Origin: an uncultured Clostridia bacterium
GTDB lineage: Bacteria > Bacillota > Clostridia > Lachnospirales > Anaerotignaceae
Length of the DNA: 64,000 nt
Assembly (NCBI GenBank): GCA_937901125.1
Contig: CALCGT010000060.1
Coordinates: 15,976-79,975 of the forward strand
Direction of reading: 5' to 3'
Shown: piece after piece, positions 24,943 through 33,569 of the stretch
Numbering within the stretch: the stretch's first letter is position 1
Layout: every line of letters begins with the position of its first letter
Position numbers and translations under genes: made by a program
Notes under the pieces: generated by a model
The model's input: the letters and a program-made list of their open reading frames with translations, nothing else
Told to the model about the DNA's origin: nothing
The model's database searches: none

Positions 24943-25641
24943 ATGAAAACAATCGGCATCATCGGCGCGATGGCAGAAGAGATCGCGTTTTTGAAAGAGA
25001 AGATCGAAATCGTGACAACAAAAAGAGTCATTGGGTTACAGTTCCATGTGGGAAAATATTGCGGCAATAGCATTGTGTTGGTCATCAGCGGCATCGGCAA
25101 GGTCAATGCGGCGGTCTGCACACAGGTGCTGATTGACCATTTTGGTGTGGATTATGTGATCAATACAGGTGTAGCCGGGGCGGTAAGCCCGGAACTGCAT
25201 ATCGGGGATATCCTGATCTCCACCGATGCAGTGCAGCATGATATGGATGTTTCTGCTTTAGGCGACCCGATCGGTATCATTCCCCGTCTGGCGGAAAGCT
25301 ATTTTAAGGCGGATGAAATAATGATAAGACTGGCCCAGGAGGCAGCGGTAGAAACAGCAGATGCATATCAGATCATGCTGGGCCGAGTTGCCAGTGGCGA
25401 CCAGTTCATCGGCACAAAAGAAGGGAAAGAACGTATCAAAAAATATGTGCAGGGCGACTGTGCGGAAATGGAAGGGGCGGCCATTGCCCATGCCTGCTGG
25501 CTGAATCGGATCCCCTTTGTTATCATCCGTGCCATCAGTGACAGTGCCGATGAGGAGGCAAATATGTCCTATGAACAGTTCGTTCAGCTGGCGGCAAAAC
25601 GCAGCAGCGACCTGGTAGAAAAAATGCTGGAGAAGATGTGA
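24943..25641 (+). CDS. mtnN: 5'-methylthioadenosine/S-adenosylhomocysteine nucleosidase
   Basis: Removes adenine from MTA and SAH, recycling by-products of SAM-dependent reactions and of AI-2 or polyamine synthesis. The 232-residue protein begins IGIIGAMAEEI, whose Glu lies at the active site, and has the EMEGAAIAH ribose-binding motif and ISDSAD with the catalytic Asp. AGGAGAT precedes ATG 24943. It is monocistronic and divergent from the GATase operon across a tandem 28-bp repeat. Confidence 0.95.
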   Translation: MKTIGIIGAMAEEIAFLKEKIEIVTTKRVIGLQFHVGKYCGNSIVLVISGIGKVNAAVCTQVLIDHFGVDYVINTGVAGAVSPELHIGDILISTDAVQHDMDVSALGDPIGIIPRLAESYFKADEIMIRLAQEAAVETADAYQIMLGRVASGDQFIGTKEGKERIKKYVQGDCAEMEGAAIAHACWLNRIPFVIIRAISDSADEEANMSYEQFVQLAAKRSSDLVEKMLEKM

Positions 25642-25695
25642 AAAACTGCCTAAAAATAGGCGATGAAATTCTCTGTTCCATGTGAGGGATTGCTC

Positions 25696-25724
25696 TTGTA
25701 AAGGCAATTTTCTTACTGTATAAT
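25696..25724 (+). promoter_or_regulatory. Promoter of the 25801 gene
   Basis: TTGTAA (25696-25701), 17 bp, perfect TATAAT (25719-25724). Confidence 0.75.
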
Positions 25725-25800
25725 GCAATCAGAATAAGAGATGATTTGCACGCAAAATATTTATTGGCATAAAAGTAGTAGGAAAAAGGAGGCTTTTCAA

Positions 25801-26256
25801 ATGACAGCAAAGACTCATGGGTATATCACAAAAGAAATTGAGCTGGAACAGATTTATCAGTTTGTTCTGAAATATTTTGACCCCGAAGCAAAGGTGAATC
25901 GTTATGAAAACCGTTTCGGCGAAAGCAACGAAATGGCTGTTTACTTCACATACAAAGGGGAAGAAAGACGACTGTTCACAATGGTATATAAGAGCCGAAA
26001 ATATTCCAAAACAGGCGATAAGGCAAGACTGGTGTTCCTGGATCTGGACTATTGGGGCCACAGTGTAGAGATTATGCGCTCTATCCTGTCTTATTTCAGT
26101 GGCTGGCTGGATGAAAACGACTGCGATAAGGAAGAAGCATACTATATCGAGGAACAGCCTGATGGCGTAATACCCAATATCATCAAGATCACAAGAAAAG
26201 AACTGAACAGAAGAATGGGCGGCATGGTCGTAATCATTGACGACGAAGAAGAATAA
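25801..26256 (+). CDS. Conserved-looking hypothetical cytoplasmic protein
   Basis: I do not recognise this 151-residue protein. It has no signal peptide or membrane segment and is acidic at the C-terminus, ending DDEEE. The pattern is mixed alpha/beta with several Tyr- and Arg-rich stretches. ATG 25801 follows AAAAAGGAGG and the gene has a near-consensus promoter, so it is very likely translated and well expressed. The stop codon lies against a perfect AGCGGC/GCCGCT palindrome. Confidence 0.75.
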   Translation: MTAKTHGYITKEIELEQIYQFVLKYFDPEAKVNRYENRFGESNEMAVYFTYKGEERRLFTMVYKSRKYSKTGDKARLVFLDLDYWGHSVEIMRSILSYFSGWLDENDCDKEEAYYIEEQPDGVIPNIIKITRKELNRRMGGMVVIIDDEEE

Positions 26257-26294
26257 GCGGCGGAGCCGCTAACTTGAAATCAGGATTTCAAGTT
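26256..26294. repeat. Two perfect short palindromes after the 25801 gene
   Basis: AGCGGC/GCCGCT (26256-26270, loop GGA) and AACTTGAAAT/ATTTCAAGTT (26271-26294, loop CAGG). The stretch 26295-26480 has further small palindromes but no gene. Confidence 0.65.
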
Positions 26295-26477
26295 ACGAAA
26301 TAGAAGAATAAACAGATATGTGCCTGCAAGCAGGCAACATCCTGTTTTCCTCGGTGGAAGTGAATTTGATGCACCGCAAAGATAGATGCGGGCGGCAGAG
26401 CCGGCTTTGCGAAGCAAAGTACTGAACATCCTGCGGATTCCAGTCGGGAAACTCTTTGTTTCCCGAACCGTTCAGCA

Positions 26478-26510
26478 AAAGAGCCACACTTAAAAGGTGT
26501 GGCTTTCTTT
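26478..26510. terminator. Bidirectional terminator before the converging thioesterase gene
   Basis: AGCCACAC (26482-26489) pairs with GTGTGGCT (26497-26504), with A-rich and T-rich flanks. Confidence 0.85.
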
Positions 26511-26916
26511 ATGCCTTTTCTGCCAAATCGTTCAAAAGCTGATACAGCTCAGGGTATTCCTTTTGCATGCGGATGAATCTGCCTTCTGCAGTCAGGAAAC
26601 AATGCTCGGAATAAGCCTCGCAGGCTAGTTGTCCGTCCTGCTTTCTCATTTCATAGTTCAGCTTCACGCCTTTGAATTCCACCACAGAGATGGTGATATC
26701 AATGACATCGGCAAAGGTGGTGCTGACCTTATATTTACATTCCACCGCTGTGACAGGGGAGAAGATACCGGCTTCCTCCATCTTATCATAGGGCCAATCG
26801 TATTCTGTCAGAAAATCGGTGCGGGCTTCTTCCATCCAGCGGATATAGTTGGAATGGTGGGGGATGCCCATTTTATCTGTTTCGTAATACTGTACTTTAT
26901 GCTGATAGGGTTTCAT
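26509..26916 (-). CDS. Acyl-CoA thioesterase, 4-hydroxybenzoyl-CoA thioesterase (YbgC-like) family
   Basis: Single hot-dog domain hydrolase of 135 residues. The active-site segment YYETDKMGIPHHSNYIRWME matches the family pattern Y-x-D/E-T-D-x-M-G-x-x-x-H-x-x-Y, with the catalytic Asp near residue 14. It probably cleaves an acyl-CoA or acyl-ACP in the cytoplasm; the acyl group is unknown. The ribosome site is AAAGGAG before ATG 26916. It converges on the 25801 gene and shares its terminator. Confidence 0.9.
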   Translation of the reverse strand: MKPYQHKVQYYETDKMGIPHHSNYIRWMEEARTDFLTEYDWPYDKMEEAGIFSPVTAVECKYKVSTTFADVIDITISVVEFKGVKLNYEMRKQDGQLACEAYSEHCFLTAEGRFIRMQKEYPELYQLLNDLAEKA

Positions 26917-27016
26917 AAACAGGAACTCCTTTCGGGGAAAAATCTTGTACTGATGATAGCACAGGCAGGTGCTTTTTTCAAATTTCCCGGAAAGGAAAGA
27001 GAAAAAGTATGGATTC

Positions 27017-27046
27017 TTGCCACAACTGTGATTTTTATGTTATACT
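27017..27046 (+). promoter_or_regulatory. Promoter of the 27084-29767 gene group
   Basis: TTGCCA (27017-27022), 18 bp, TATACT (27041-27046). It may also drive the HAD and mtaB genes, which follow with gaps of about 20 bp. Confidence 0.65.
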
Positions 27047-27083
27047 AAAAGATAATCCGAATGCGGAAGGGACGGTGGATGAT

Positions 27084-27635
27084 ATGACAGAAGAAAAAGA
27101 TATTCGTACCATGATTGATGAAGATATTGCCCACGTGGAAACCGTATGGGAAGCGTCCTCTTATGACAGCGAAGCCATGGAGGGGCTGTTCCGACTGCTT
27201 TTGGAACATTATGCAGAAAAGATCGAAGGCTTCACCAAGGAGCTTTGGGTCAGCCAGCCCTATGAGGATACGGCTGATATGGCGAAGATCTATCGGGAAA
27301 ACGTGCAGACCCTGCTGGAGCGGATGAAGGGCTTTCGGGAAAACCACTACAGCAACGAAGGTCTGCTGGAATACTATATTTCCAAAGAACATCAGGAACT
27401 GGATTTTGAAGCAGATTTTACGACGGTCCGTCTGGATATCGGCATGATGGAATGTCTTTCCTGCAGTGAACGGGAGGATATCATGGGTCACTTGGATGCC
27501 GTGGAGAATATCTGTGCCCAGGTGATAACAAAAAAAGAAAAGTGGGAAGCATTAAGAGAGCATCTGGTCTGGCTTTCCGGGAAAGATGTAACTGTGGCAA
27601 TGAAGCTGTTGCCTTTATTTTTCCGAATCAATTAA
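27084..27635 (+). CDS. Hypothetical mostly helical protein
   Basis: I do not recognise this 183-residue protein. It is acidic and predicted almost entirely helical, without membrane segments; a Cys pair (CLSC) lies near residue 125. The start is placed at ATG 27084 because transcription should begin near 27053, which excludes the upstream in-frame start at 27009. GGTGGAT is a modest ribosome site. It is the first gene of a likely operon with a HAD phosphatase (20-bp gap) and mtaB. Confidence 0.7.
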   Translation: MTEEKDIRTMIDEDIAHVETVWEASSYDSEAMEGLFRLLLEHYAEKIEGFTKELWVSQPYEDTADMAKIYRENVQTLLERMKGFRENHYSNEGLLEYYISKEHQELDFEADFTTVRLDIGMMECLSCSEREDIMGHLDAVENICAQVITKKEKWEALREHLVWLSGKDVTVAMKLLPLFFRIN

Positions 27636-27655
27636 GAAATCATAAGGTGATATAG

Positions 27656-28447
27656 ATGATTAAACTGATCGTGTCCGATATGGACGGTACACTGGTGAAT
27701 GATGAAAAGAAAATCGATGAAGAGATCTATCAAATCCTGCCAAAGCTGAAGGAAATGGGCACACGCTTTGTGGTTGCCAGTGGCAGGCAGTATCCTAGCC
27801 TGTGCAGCGATTTTAAGGAGCATGTGAAGGATGTTGTTATCGTTTCGGAAAACGGTGCTTTCATCAAGGATAATGGCAAAGAGTTGTATGCCCGCTGCAT
27901 GACAAAAAAAGAGGTAAAAGCCTGCTTGGACGCAGTGGGGCAGTTTCCGGGGCTGAGCCCTCTGCTGTGTGCAAAGCATCGCAGTTATACCACCAGTCAG
28001 GAATTGCTGGAATTTCTGGCTTCCCCCAAATTCAATTATACCATGGCATTGGCAGACGATCTGTATGAAGTTGAGGATGATATCATCAAGGTTTCCGTCA
28101 TCGTGCTGGATGGGAAACCTGCGGAGAAATATTTTCGTTTGCTGCGGCCTGTTCTGGCGGAAGGCCTGAGCTTGGTGACTTCCGGGCCGGATTGCCTGGA
28201 TACGGGCATTTGTGGGGTCAATAAAGGCACGGCGGTGGAAGCCCTGCAGCAGATGTGGAACATCACCCCGGAGGAAACTATGGTCTTTGGGGATCAGTAT
28301 AACGATATCGAAATGTTTGAAAAAGCTTACTACAGCTTTGCCATGCAGGATGCTGTGGAGGGCGTGAAGAAAAAAGCCCGTTTTCAGGCGGGCAGCAATA
28401 ACGAGGGCGGCGTGGTAAAGGCGATTCGTCGGATCACGGGAATCTGA
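27656..28447 (+). CDS. Cof-type HAD-IIB family phosphatase
   Basis: Phosphatase for sugar phosphates or similar small phosphorylated molecules. Motif I is SDMDGTLV with both catalytic Asp, motif II ASGRQY, and the C-terminal motif VFGDQYNDIEMF binds Mg2+. A C2-type cap lies between about 85 and 185. 263 residues is typical. AAGGTGAT precedes the ATG. Substrate cannot be told from sequence. Confidence 0.92.
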   Translation: MIKLIVSDMDGTLVNDEKKIDEEIYQILPKLKEMGTRFVVASGRQYPSLCSDFKEHVKDVVIVSENGAFIKDNGKELYARCMTKKEVKACLDAVGQFPGLSPLLCAKHRSYTTSQELLEFLASPKFNYTMALADDLYEVEDDIIKVSVIVLDGKPAEKYFRLLRPVLAEGLSLVTSGPDCLDTGICGVNKGTAVEALQQMWNITPEETMVFGDQYNDIEMFEKAYYSFAMQDAVEGVKKKARFQAGSNNEGGVVKAIRRITGI

Positions 28448-28468
28448 GCCCCGAAGGAGGGAAGGATT

Positions 28469-29767
28469 ATGAAGAAAGCAGCGAGTTTTGCACTGGGCTG
28501 CAAAGTAAATCAATATGAAAGCGAAGCCATTGCGGAGCTGTTCGCGGAAAAAGGATATGAGATCGTCGGCATCGATGAAGAAGCGGACGTATATGTCATC
28601 AATACTTGTACGGTAACAAATTTTGGGGATAAAAAATCCCGTCAGCTCATCCGTAAGGTGAAACGGCAGAATGAAAACGCCATTGTGGCTGTGGTGGGCT
28701 GCTACGCCCAGACTGCTCCCCAGGAACTGATGAAAGTAGAAGGCGTGAACCTTGTCATTGGCACCAAGGATAGAGCCCAGATTGTAGAGATGGTAGAACA
28801 ATATGATAAAAGCCATGGGGTGGAAAACCATGTTTCCGATATTATGAAGGAACGAGTGTTTGAACCCCTGTCTATCCAGAAGCTGGCAAATAGAACCAGA
28901 GCATACCTGAAGATTCAGGATGGCTGCAGTCAGTATTGTTCCTATTGCATCATCCCCTATGCTAGAGGGCCTATCCGCAGCAGAGAACCCCAAGAGGTTT
29001 TGGCAGAGGTAAAACGTCTGGCGGACAATGGCTTCCGAGAAGTGGTGCTGACGGGCATCCATGTGGCAAGCTACGGCAAGGACAGAAGAGATACTTCCCT
29101 GTTGGAGATTTTGCGGCAGGTCCATGAAGTGGAAGGCATCGAACGCATCCGTTTCAGCTCTATCGAGCCCAATGTGGTGACGGAGGAATTTGCTCAGGCT
29201 ATGGCAGAATTGCCCAAGGTCTGTGATCATTTCCATCTTTCCCTCCAGAGCGGCTGCGATAAGACATTGAAGGAAATGAATCGAAAATATGATACGGGAA
29301 AATACCGTCAGGCGGTGGCAACCCTGCGGAAGTATCTGCCCCATGTGGCATTGACCACAGATATCATCGTTGGTTTCCCCGGGGAGACGGAAGAGGATTT
29401 TCAGGCAAGCTATGATTTCGCAAAGGAGATTGGCTTTGCGAAGATCCACGTATTCCCTTATTCCCCTAAGAGAGGCACCCCTGCGGCGGCAAAAAAGGAT
29501 CAGCTGCCCAATACAGTCAAATCGGAACGCAGCCATAAGCTCATTGAGCTGAGCGACAAAATGGCGGCGGACTTCCTGAAAGAATATGTAGGGCAGGACG
29601 TGGAAGTACTGTACGAAAGAATGGTAGAGGATGGCGTTTATGAAGGCCATACCACCAACTATATTAAGGTTCGTGGCAGAAGCGAAAAAGATCTGACAAA
29701 TAAGATCTGCAAGACCCATATCGCTCAGGCAGAAGTCGAAGAGCTTCTCGGCAAAGTGGATGCATAA
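28469..29767 (+). CDS. mtaB: tRNA threonylcarbamoyladenosine-37 methylthiotransferase
   Basis: Radical SAM enzyme that adds a methylthio group to t6A37 in tRNAs, giving ms2t6A. The N-terminal domain has three cluster Cys, in LGCKVNQYES (Cys11), NTCTVT (about 47) and VVGCYAQ (about 78). The radical SAM triplet is in CSQYCSYCIIPYARGP (about 153, 157, 160). A TRAM domain ends the protein. LGCKVNQYES marks MtaB rather than MiaB or RimO. 432 residues; AAGGAGGGAAGG lies upstream. Confidence 0.94.
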   Translation: MKKAASFALGCKVNQYESEAIAELFAEKGYEIVGIDEEADVYVINTCTVTNFGDKKSRQLIRKVKRQNENAIVAVVGCYAQTAPQELMKVEGVNLVIGTKDRAQIVEMVEQYDKSHGVENHVSDIMKERVFEPLSIQKLANRTRAYLKIQDGCSQYCSYCIIPYARGPIRSREPQEVLAEVKRLADNGFREVVLTGIHVASYGKDRRDTSLLEILRQVHEVEGIERIRFSSIEPNVVTEEFAQAMAELPKVCDHFHLSLQSGCDKTLKEMNRKYDTGKYRQAVATLRKYLPHVALTTDIIVGFPGETEEDFQASYDFAKEIGFAKIHVFPYSPKRGTPAAAKKDQLPNTVKSERSHKLIELSDKMAADFLKEYVGQDVEVLYERMVEDGVYEGHTTNYIKVRGRSEKDLTNKICKTHIAQAEVEELLGKVDA

Positions 29768-29805
29768 TCGGGTTAAATTGTAATAATTATGTAAGGATAA
29801 TATAG

Positions 29806-29834
29806 TTGCAATCGGTTGGGGTTTCAGGTATCAT
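29806..29834 (+). promoter_or_regulatory. Promoter of ireB-ruvX
   Basis: TTGCAA (29806-29811), 17 bp, TATCAT (29829-29834). The leader contains two palindromes, CAGGGC/GCCCTG (29860-29873) and TGCGGC/GCCGCA (29901-29915). Confidence 0.65.
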
Positions 29835-29933
29835 AGATATAAGTATTTTTTGGAAGAAGCAGGGCTTGCCCTGTGAAGATATAAGCTGTTTTATTTGGGG
29901 TGCGGCAAAGCCGCAGAACGGAGAGTGAGAAGT

Positions 29934-30194
29934 ATGGGCAATATTCATGAAACACAATATTTCGGCAGACTGGAAAAAGAACCTGAAAACGAAGCGAAAA
30001 GAATCCTGATGGCTGTTAGCAGCGCGCTGAGAGAAAAAGGCTACAACCCTGTCAACCAGATCGTAGGCTATATCCTTTCCGGCGACCCTACTTATATCAC
30101 AAGCCACCAGAACGCACGTGTCCTCATCCGTAAACTGGAAAGGGACGAACTGCTGGAAGAACTGGTAAAAGACTATTTAGACCGTAACGAGTAA
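29934..30194 (+). CDS. ireB: IreB family regulatory protein (UPF0297)
   Basis: 86-residue protein of the UPF0297/IreB family. In Enterococcus IreB is a substrate of the Ser/Thr kinase IreK and affects cephalosporin resistance; the N-terminal region here keeps Thr7 (HETQYF), near the known phosphorylation site. Strong family signature in [20 protein letters not shown]. The order ireB-ruvX-DUF1292 is a conserved Firmicutes cluster. ATG 29934 follows GGAGAG. Confidence 0.93.
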   Translation: MGNIHETQYFGRLEKEPENEAKRILMAVSSALREKGYNPVNQIVGYILSGDPTYITSHQNARVLIRKLERDELLEELVKDYLDRNE

Positions 30195-30209
30195 GAAAGA
30201 GGAACATCA

Positions 30210-30635
30210 TTGCGAATTTTAGGCTTAGATTTTGGAGATAAGACCATTGGCGTTGCAGTCAGCGATCCCTTTGGCTGGACAGCCCAGGGGGTGGAGATCA
30301 TCCGCAGAGATAACCCCGCGGAATTCAAAAAAAGTATGCGTAGACTGGCAGAGCTGGTGGAACAGTATCAGGCAGAGGTCATCGTTTTGGGCTATCCGAA
30401 GAATCTGGATGGTTCGGAAGGGGAAAGATGCGTCAAGACCAATGATTTCTGTGAACGGATCAAAAAGCGCTTCCCGAAGATGGAAGTTATCCTCTGGGAT
30501 GAAAGATTCAGTACCATTGCAGCAGAACGTTCTCTGCGGGAAGTGGGGCTGAATCACGATAAGAGAAAAAGCGTCATCGATAAGATGGCGGCAGTCCATA
30601 TCCTGCAGGGATATCTGGACAGCAAGAGTGAGTAA
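30210..30635 (+). CDS. ruvX: Putative Holliday junction resolvase RuvX/YqgF
   Basis: RNase H-fold nuclease implicated in 16S rRNA 5' processing and possibly in recombination. LGLDFGDKTIGVAVSDP near the N-terminus holds the first catalytic Asp, and WDERFST gives the others. 141 residues is the normal size. The start codon is TTG at 30210, set by AAAGAGG seven bases upstream and by the family N-terminus (RILGLD); there is no usable ATG. It lies 15 bp after ireB. Confidence 0.93.
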   Translation: MRILGLDFGDKTIGVAVSDPFGWTAQGVEIIRRDNPAEFKKSMRRLAELVEQYQAEVIVLGYPKNLDGSEGERCVKTNDFCERIKKRFPKMEVILWDERFSTIAAERSLREVGLNHDKRKSVIDKMAAVHILQGYLDSKSE

Positions 30636-30664
30636 AAACAGGAATGATATTCCTTTGAACGGAT

Positions 30665-30700
30665 AAAACTATCGTATCCCATGAAAAAACGATAGTTTTT
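30665..30700 (+). terminator. Terminator after ruvX
   Basis: AAAACTATCG (30665-30674) pairs with CGATAGTTTT (30690-30699), then T. This partly separates ruvX from DUF1292. Confidence 0.8.
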
Positions 30701-30712
30701 GCAAATAGGGGT

Positions 30713-30759
30713 GCAGGGGGATCATTCCCCTGCTGGGAGTTTGAGGGTGAAACCCTCAA
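30713..30759 (+). repeat. Two perfect palindromes before the DUF1292 gene
   Basis: GCAGGGG/CCCCTGC (30713-30719, 30727-30733) and TTGAGGGT/ACCCTCAA (30741-30748, 30752-30759). Both could fold in the mRNA just ahead of the AAAGGAG ribosome site. Confidence 0.65.
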
Positions 30760-30776
30760 GAAAGGAGCTAATCACA

Positions 30777-31079
30777 ATGGCTGATATTTATGATGAAGTA
30801 AACGAAATGGAATTCGAGACCGTTACCATGACAGATGAAAACGGCGAAGAAATCGAATTTTCCATTATTGATAATGTAGCCTGCGGCGGCGCACGCTACC
30901 TCTTGGTAGTGGAGACAGAACTGATGGATGACGATGAAACAGATGCGATCATCCTGAAAGAAGTTTCCATCAATACAGACGATGTGACCTACGAATTGGT
31001 AGAAGACGATGCAGAATTCGACCGTGTGGCAGACCTGTTCGCACAGAAGGGCGAAGATTATACAGTAGAGATCGACTGA
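30777..31079 (+). CDS. DUF1292 domain-containing protein (YrzB family)
   Basis: 100-residue, strongly acidic protein of unknown function. It has the DUF1292 pattern with TMTDENGEEIEFSIIDNV near the start and EVSINTDDVTYELVEDD later. It is the third member of the conserved ireB-ruvX-DUF1292 cluster. ATG 30777 follows AAAGGAG. A hairpin, GGCGTACGC/GCGTATGCC, lies at about 31110-31135 without a good T-run. Confidence 0.88.
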   Translation: MADIYDEVNEMEFETVTMTDENGEEIEFSIIDNVACGGARYLLVVETELMDDDETDAIILKEVSINTDDVTYELVEDDAEFDRVADLFAQKGEDYTVEID

Positions 31080-31380
31080 TCTTGAAACAAAATCCGAATG
31101 GAAGAGGAAGGCGTACGCAGAGCAAAGCGTATGCCTGATTCCCTTTTCATATCATGAGCGGAAAAAAGGAAAAGAGCATAGGGAACCAAAGCAGCAGCAC
31201 TCATATCGTTTCAGAAAAAACGGGGCGGAATGTTTTTTTCGGCGAGAGAGAATCGACTGCTCTTTTTTCGGTGCTTTCTTTTTGGAAAAAGAAGAATTTT
31301 TTGCAGTTTAAAGAGAACTTTTTTACGCCATACTATAAAAACGATAAAGAAAGAGAAAACGAGAAAAGGAGGTGTGTTTT

Positions 31381-33264
31381 TTGGCAGAGAATAAGATCGC
31401 AAAGGAGACCAATGGAAAAAGCTCCAAAGCGAAAAACACGAAGACGAAGGCTACAGCAAAGGCGGATACTGTGAAGGCGGCGGTGAAAACGGCGGCCAAA
31501 ACAGCAGCGAAAACCGCAGCAAAAACAGCTGAAAAAACAGCTGCGAAGCCCGCAGCAAAAACGGCTGCAAAGCTCCGTGCCAGAAGCAAAGCCAAGGCAA
31601 AGCCCAAGATGAACCTGAAAGTTATCGCTTTGGGCGGCCTGGAAGAGATCGGTAAAAACATGACAGTGCTGGAATATGGCGATGATATCATTATCATCGA
31701 CTGCGGTCTGGCCTTCCCCGAGGATGATATGCTGGGGATCGACCTAGTCATCCCCGATGTGACATATTTGACAAAAAACATGGACAAAATCAGAGGTATC
31801 GTGCTGACCCACGGTCACGAGGACCATATCGGCGCACTGCCTTATATCCTGAAACAGCTGAATGTGCCCGTATTCGGCACATTGCTGACACTGGGGCTGT
31901 TGGAAAACAAGCTAAGAGAGCATAAAATGCTGGATTCCACCACAAGACATACGGTAGTGCCCGGGGAAAAGGTGAAGCTGGGACAGATGGTAGTGGAATT
32001 TATCCATACAAACCATTCTATCGCCGATGCGGTGGCACTGGCCATCCACACCCCTGTTGGTGTGGTGGTTCACACTGGTGACTTTAAGGTGGACTATACC
32101 CCTATCGATGGCGAGATCATCGACCTGCAGCGTTTTGCAGAGCTGGGCAGGGAAGGCGTACTGCTGCTGATGAGCGACAGTACCAATGCGGAACGAAAAG
32201 GCTTCACCATGTCCGAAAAGAACGTGGGCAAGGTGTTTGAAAAGATTTTTGAGGAGACACCCAAGAACCGTATTATGGTGGCTACCTTCTCCTCCAATAT
32301 CCACCGTATCCAGCAGGTCATCAACGCTGCCTATATGTATGGCAGAAAGGTTGCCATCATCGGCCGCAGCATGGTCAATGCTGTGAAAACGGCTTCCGAA
32401 CTGGATTACCTTTGGGTACCCCCTAGAACCCTGATCGATATCAACGAAACGAAGAACTACAGAGACGATCAGTTGGTCATCATCACCACAGGCAGCCAGG
32501 GCGAAACCATGTCTGCCCTGTCTAGAATCGCTTCCGGCGAGCATAAGCAGATCAGTGTAAAGCCTGATGATAAAATCATCATCAGTGCTTCTGCCATCCC
32601 CGGCAACGAAAAAAACGTATTCCGTGTAGTAAATGAATTGTTGAAAAAAGGCGCAAAGGTGGTTTACGGCGATATCGAAGATATTCACGTTTCCGGGCAC
32701 GCCCGTCAGGAAGAACTGAAGCTGATGCTGGCGCTGACAAAGCCCAAATTCTTCATGCCCGTCCATGGGGAATTCATGCATCTTTCCTGCCACAGAGATC
32801 TGGCGATCTCCATGGGTATGGATAAAAATGATATTTTCGTGATGAAACTGGGCGAAGTGCTGGAAGTCAATAAAAACGAAGCCAAAGTTACAGGGAATGT
32901 GCCTGTGGGTCAGATCATGGTTGATGGTCTGGGTGTTGGTGATGTCGGCAATATCGTTTTGAGAGACAGAAAGCATTTGTCTCAGGATGGTCTGATGGTC
33001 GTTGTGGTTTCCATGGACAGAGAAATGGGTACCATTGTTTCCGGCCCCGATATCATTTCCAGAGGTTTCGTATATGTCCGTGAGGCAGAAAATCTGATGG
33101 ACGAAGCCCGTGCGGTGGTTCTGGATGCACTTTTGAAATGCGAAGAAAAGAATATCACAAGCTGGAATTATATCAAAGGTGTGATCAAGGATACACTGAA
33201 AAACTATATCTGGCAGAAAACAAAGAGAAGTCCTATGATCTTACCAATCATCATGGAAGTATAA
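31381..33264 (+). CDS. rnj: Ribonuclease J with an Ala/Lys-rich N-terminal tail
   Basis: Metallo-beta-lactamase/beta-CASP ribonuclease with 5'-3' exo and endo activity in mRNA turnover and rRNA processing. The catalytic motif TH-GHEDHIGALP is at about 145, followed by the beta-CASP domain and C-terminal domain. 627 residues against about 555 for the usual enzyme; the extra length is an N-terminal tail of about 70 residues made of repeated K-T-A-A units, like histone H1 tails. The start is probably TTG 31381, eight bases after AAAGGAGG; a GTG at 31372 overlaps that site. The 300-bp region upstream holds hairpins but no gene. Confidence 0.93.
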   Translation: MAENKIAKETNGKSSKAKNTKTKATAKADTVKAAVKTAAKTAAKTAAKTAEKTAAKPAAKTAAKLRARSKAKAKPKMNLKVIALGGLEEIGKNMTVLEYGDDIIIIDCGLAFPEDDMLGIDLVIPDVTYLTKNMDKIRGIVLTHGHEDHIGALPYILKQLNVPVFGTLLTLGLLENKLREHKMLDSTTRHTVVPGEKVKLGQMVVEFIHTNHSIADAVALAIHTPVGVVVHTGDFKVDYTPIDGEIIDLQRFAELGREGVLLLMSDSTNAERKGFTMSEKNVGKVFEKIFEETPKNRIMVATFSSNIHRIQQVINAAYMYGRKVAIIGRSMVNAVKTASELDYLWVPPRTLIDINETKNYRDDQLVIITTGSQGETMSALSRIASGEHKQISVKPDDKIIISASAIPGNEKNVFRVVNELLKKGAKVVYGDIEDIHVSGHARQEELKLMLALTKPKFFMPVHGEFMHLSCHRDLAISMGMDKNDIFVMKLGEVLEVNKNEAKVTGNVPVGQIMVDGLGVGDVGNIVLRDRKHLSQDGLMVVVVSMDREMGTIVSGPDIISRGFVYVREAENLMDEARAVVLDALLKCEEKNITSWNYIKGVIKDTLKNYIWQKTKRSPMILPIIMEV

Positions 33265-33314
33265 GAATTTGGTTGGTTTTATCAGTATCTGTTAGATGGA
33301 ATCAAAAAATAGAG

Positions 33315-33352
33315 CAGCCCTATCTGAATCAGGTTTCAGATAGGGCTGTTTT
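33315..33352 (+). terminator. Terminator of the RNase J gene
   Basis: CAGCCCTATCTGAA (33315-33328) pairs fully with TTCAGATAGGGCTG (33335-33348), then TTTTT. The remaining gap to 33569 is AT-rich, with TATACT at 33477-33482 as a possible -10 for the next gene. Confidence 0.95.
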
Positions 33353-33569
33353 TATGTGTTTTACTTAATAATGATACTGAATTAGAGCGAGATTATCATT
33401 GGAAAAATATATTTTCGGATGTGAAAATTCAAATGGATTTGAAGCAAAATTACTTAAAAATTTTGGGGTTCTGGAATATACTTATAAAAGAAGAGAGTGT
33501 GTGGAGAGTCAAGGAAAGCACATCTTTTCAAAAAAATCATATCTATGTTTATTACAAGGGGGAATTGCT

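Noticed and set aside
27632..29719. 695-residue antisense frame opposite the HAD and mtaB genes
   Set aside because: Same aligned-frame artefact; composition is low-complexity His/Phe/Gln-rich, as expected for complement translation.
31154..31474. 106-residue frame upstream of and overlapping RNase J
   Set aside because: It overlaps the RNase J ribosome site and start in another frame, has no ribosome site of its own and no family features.
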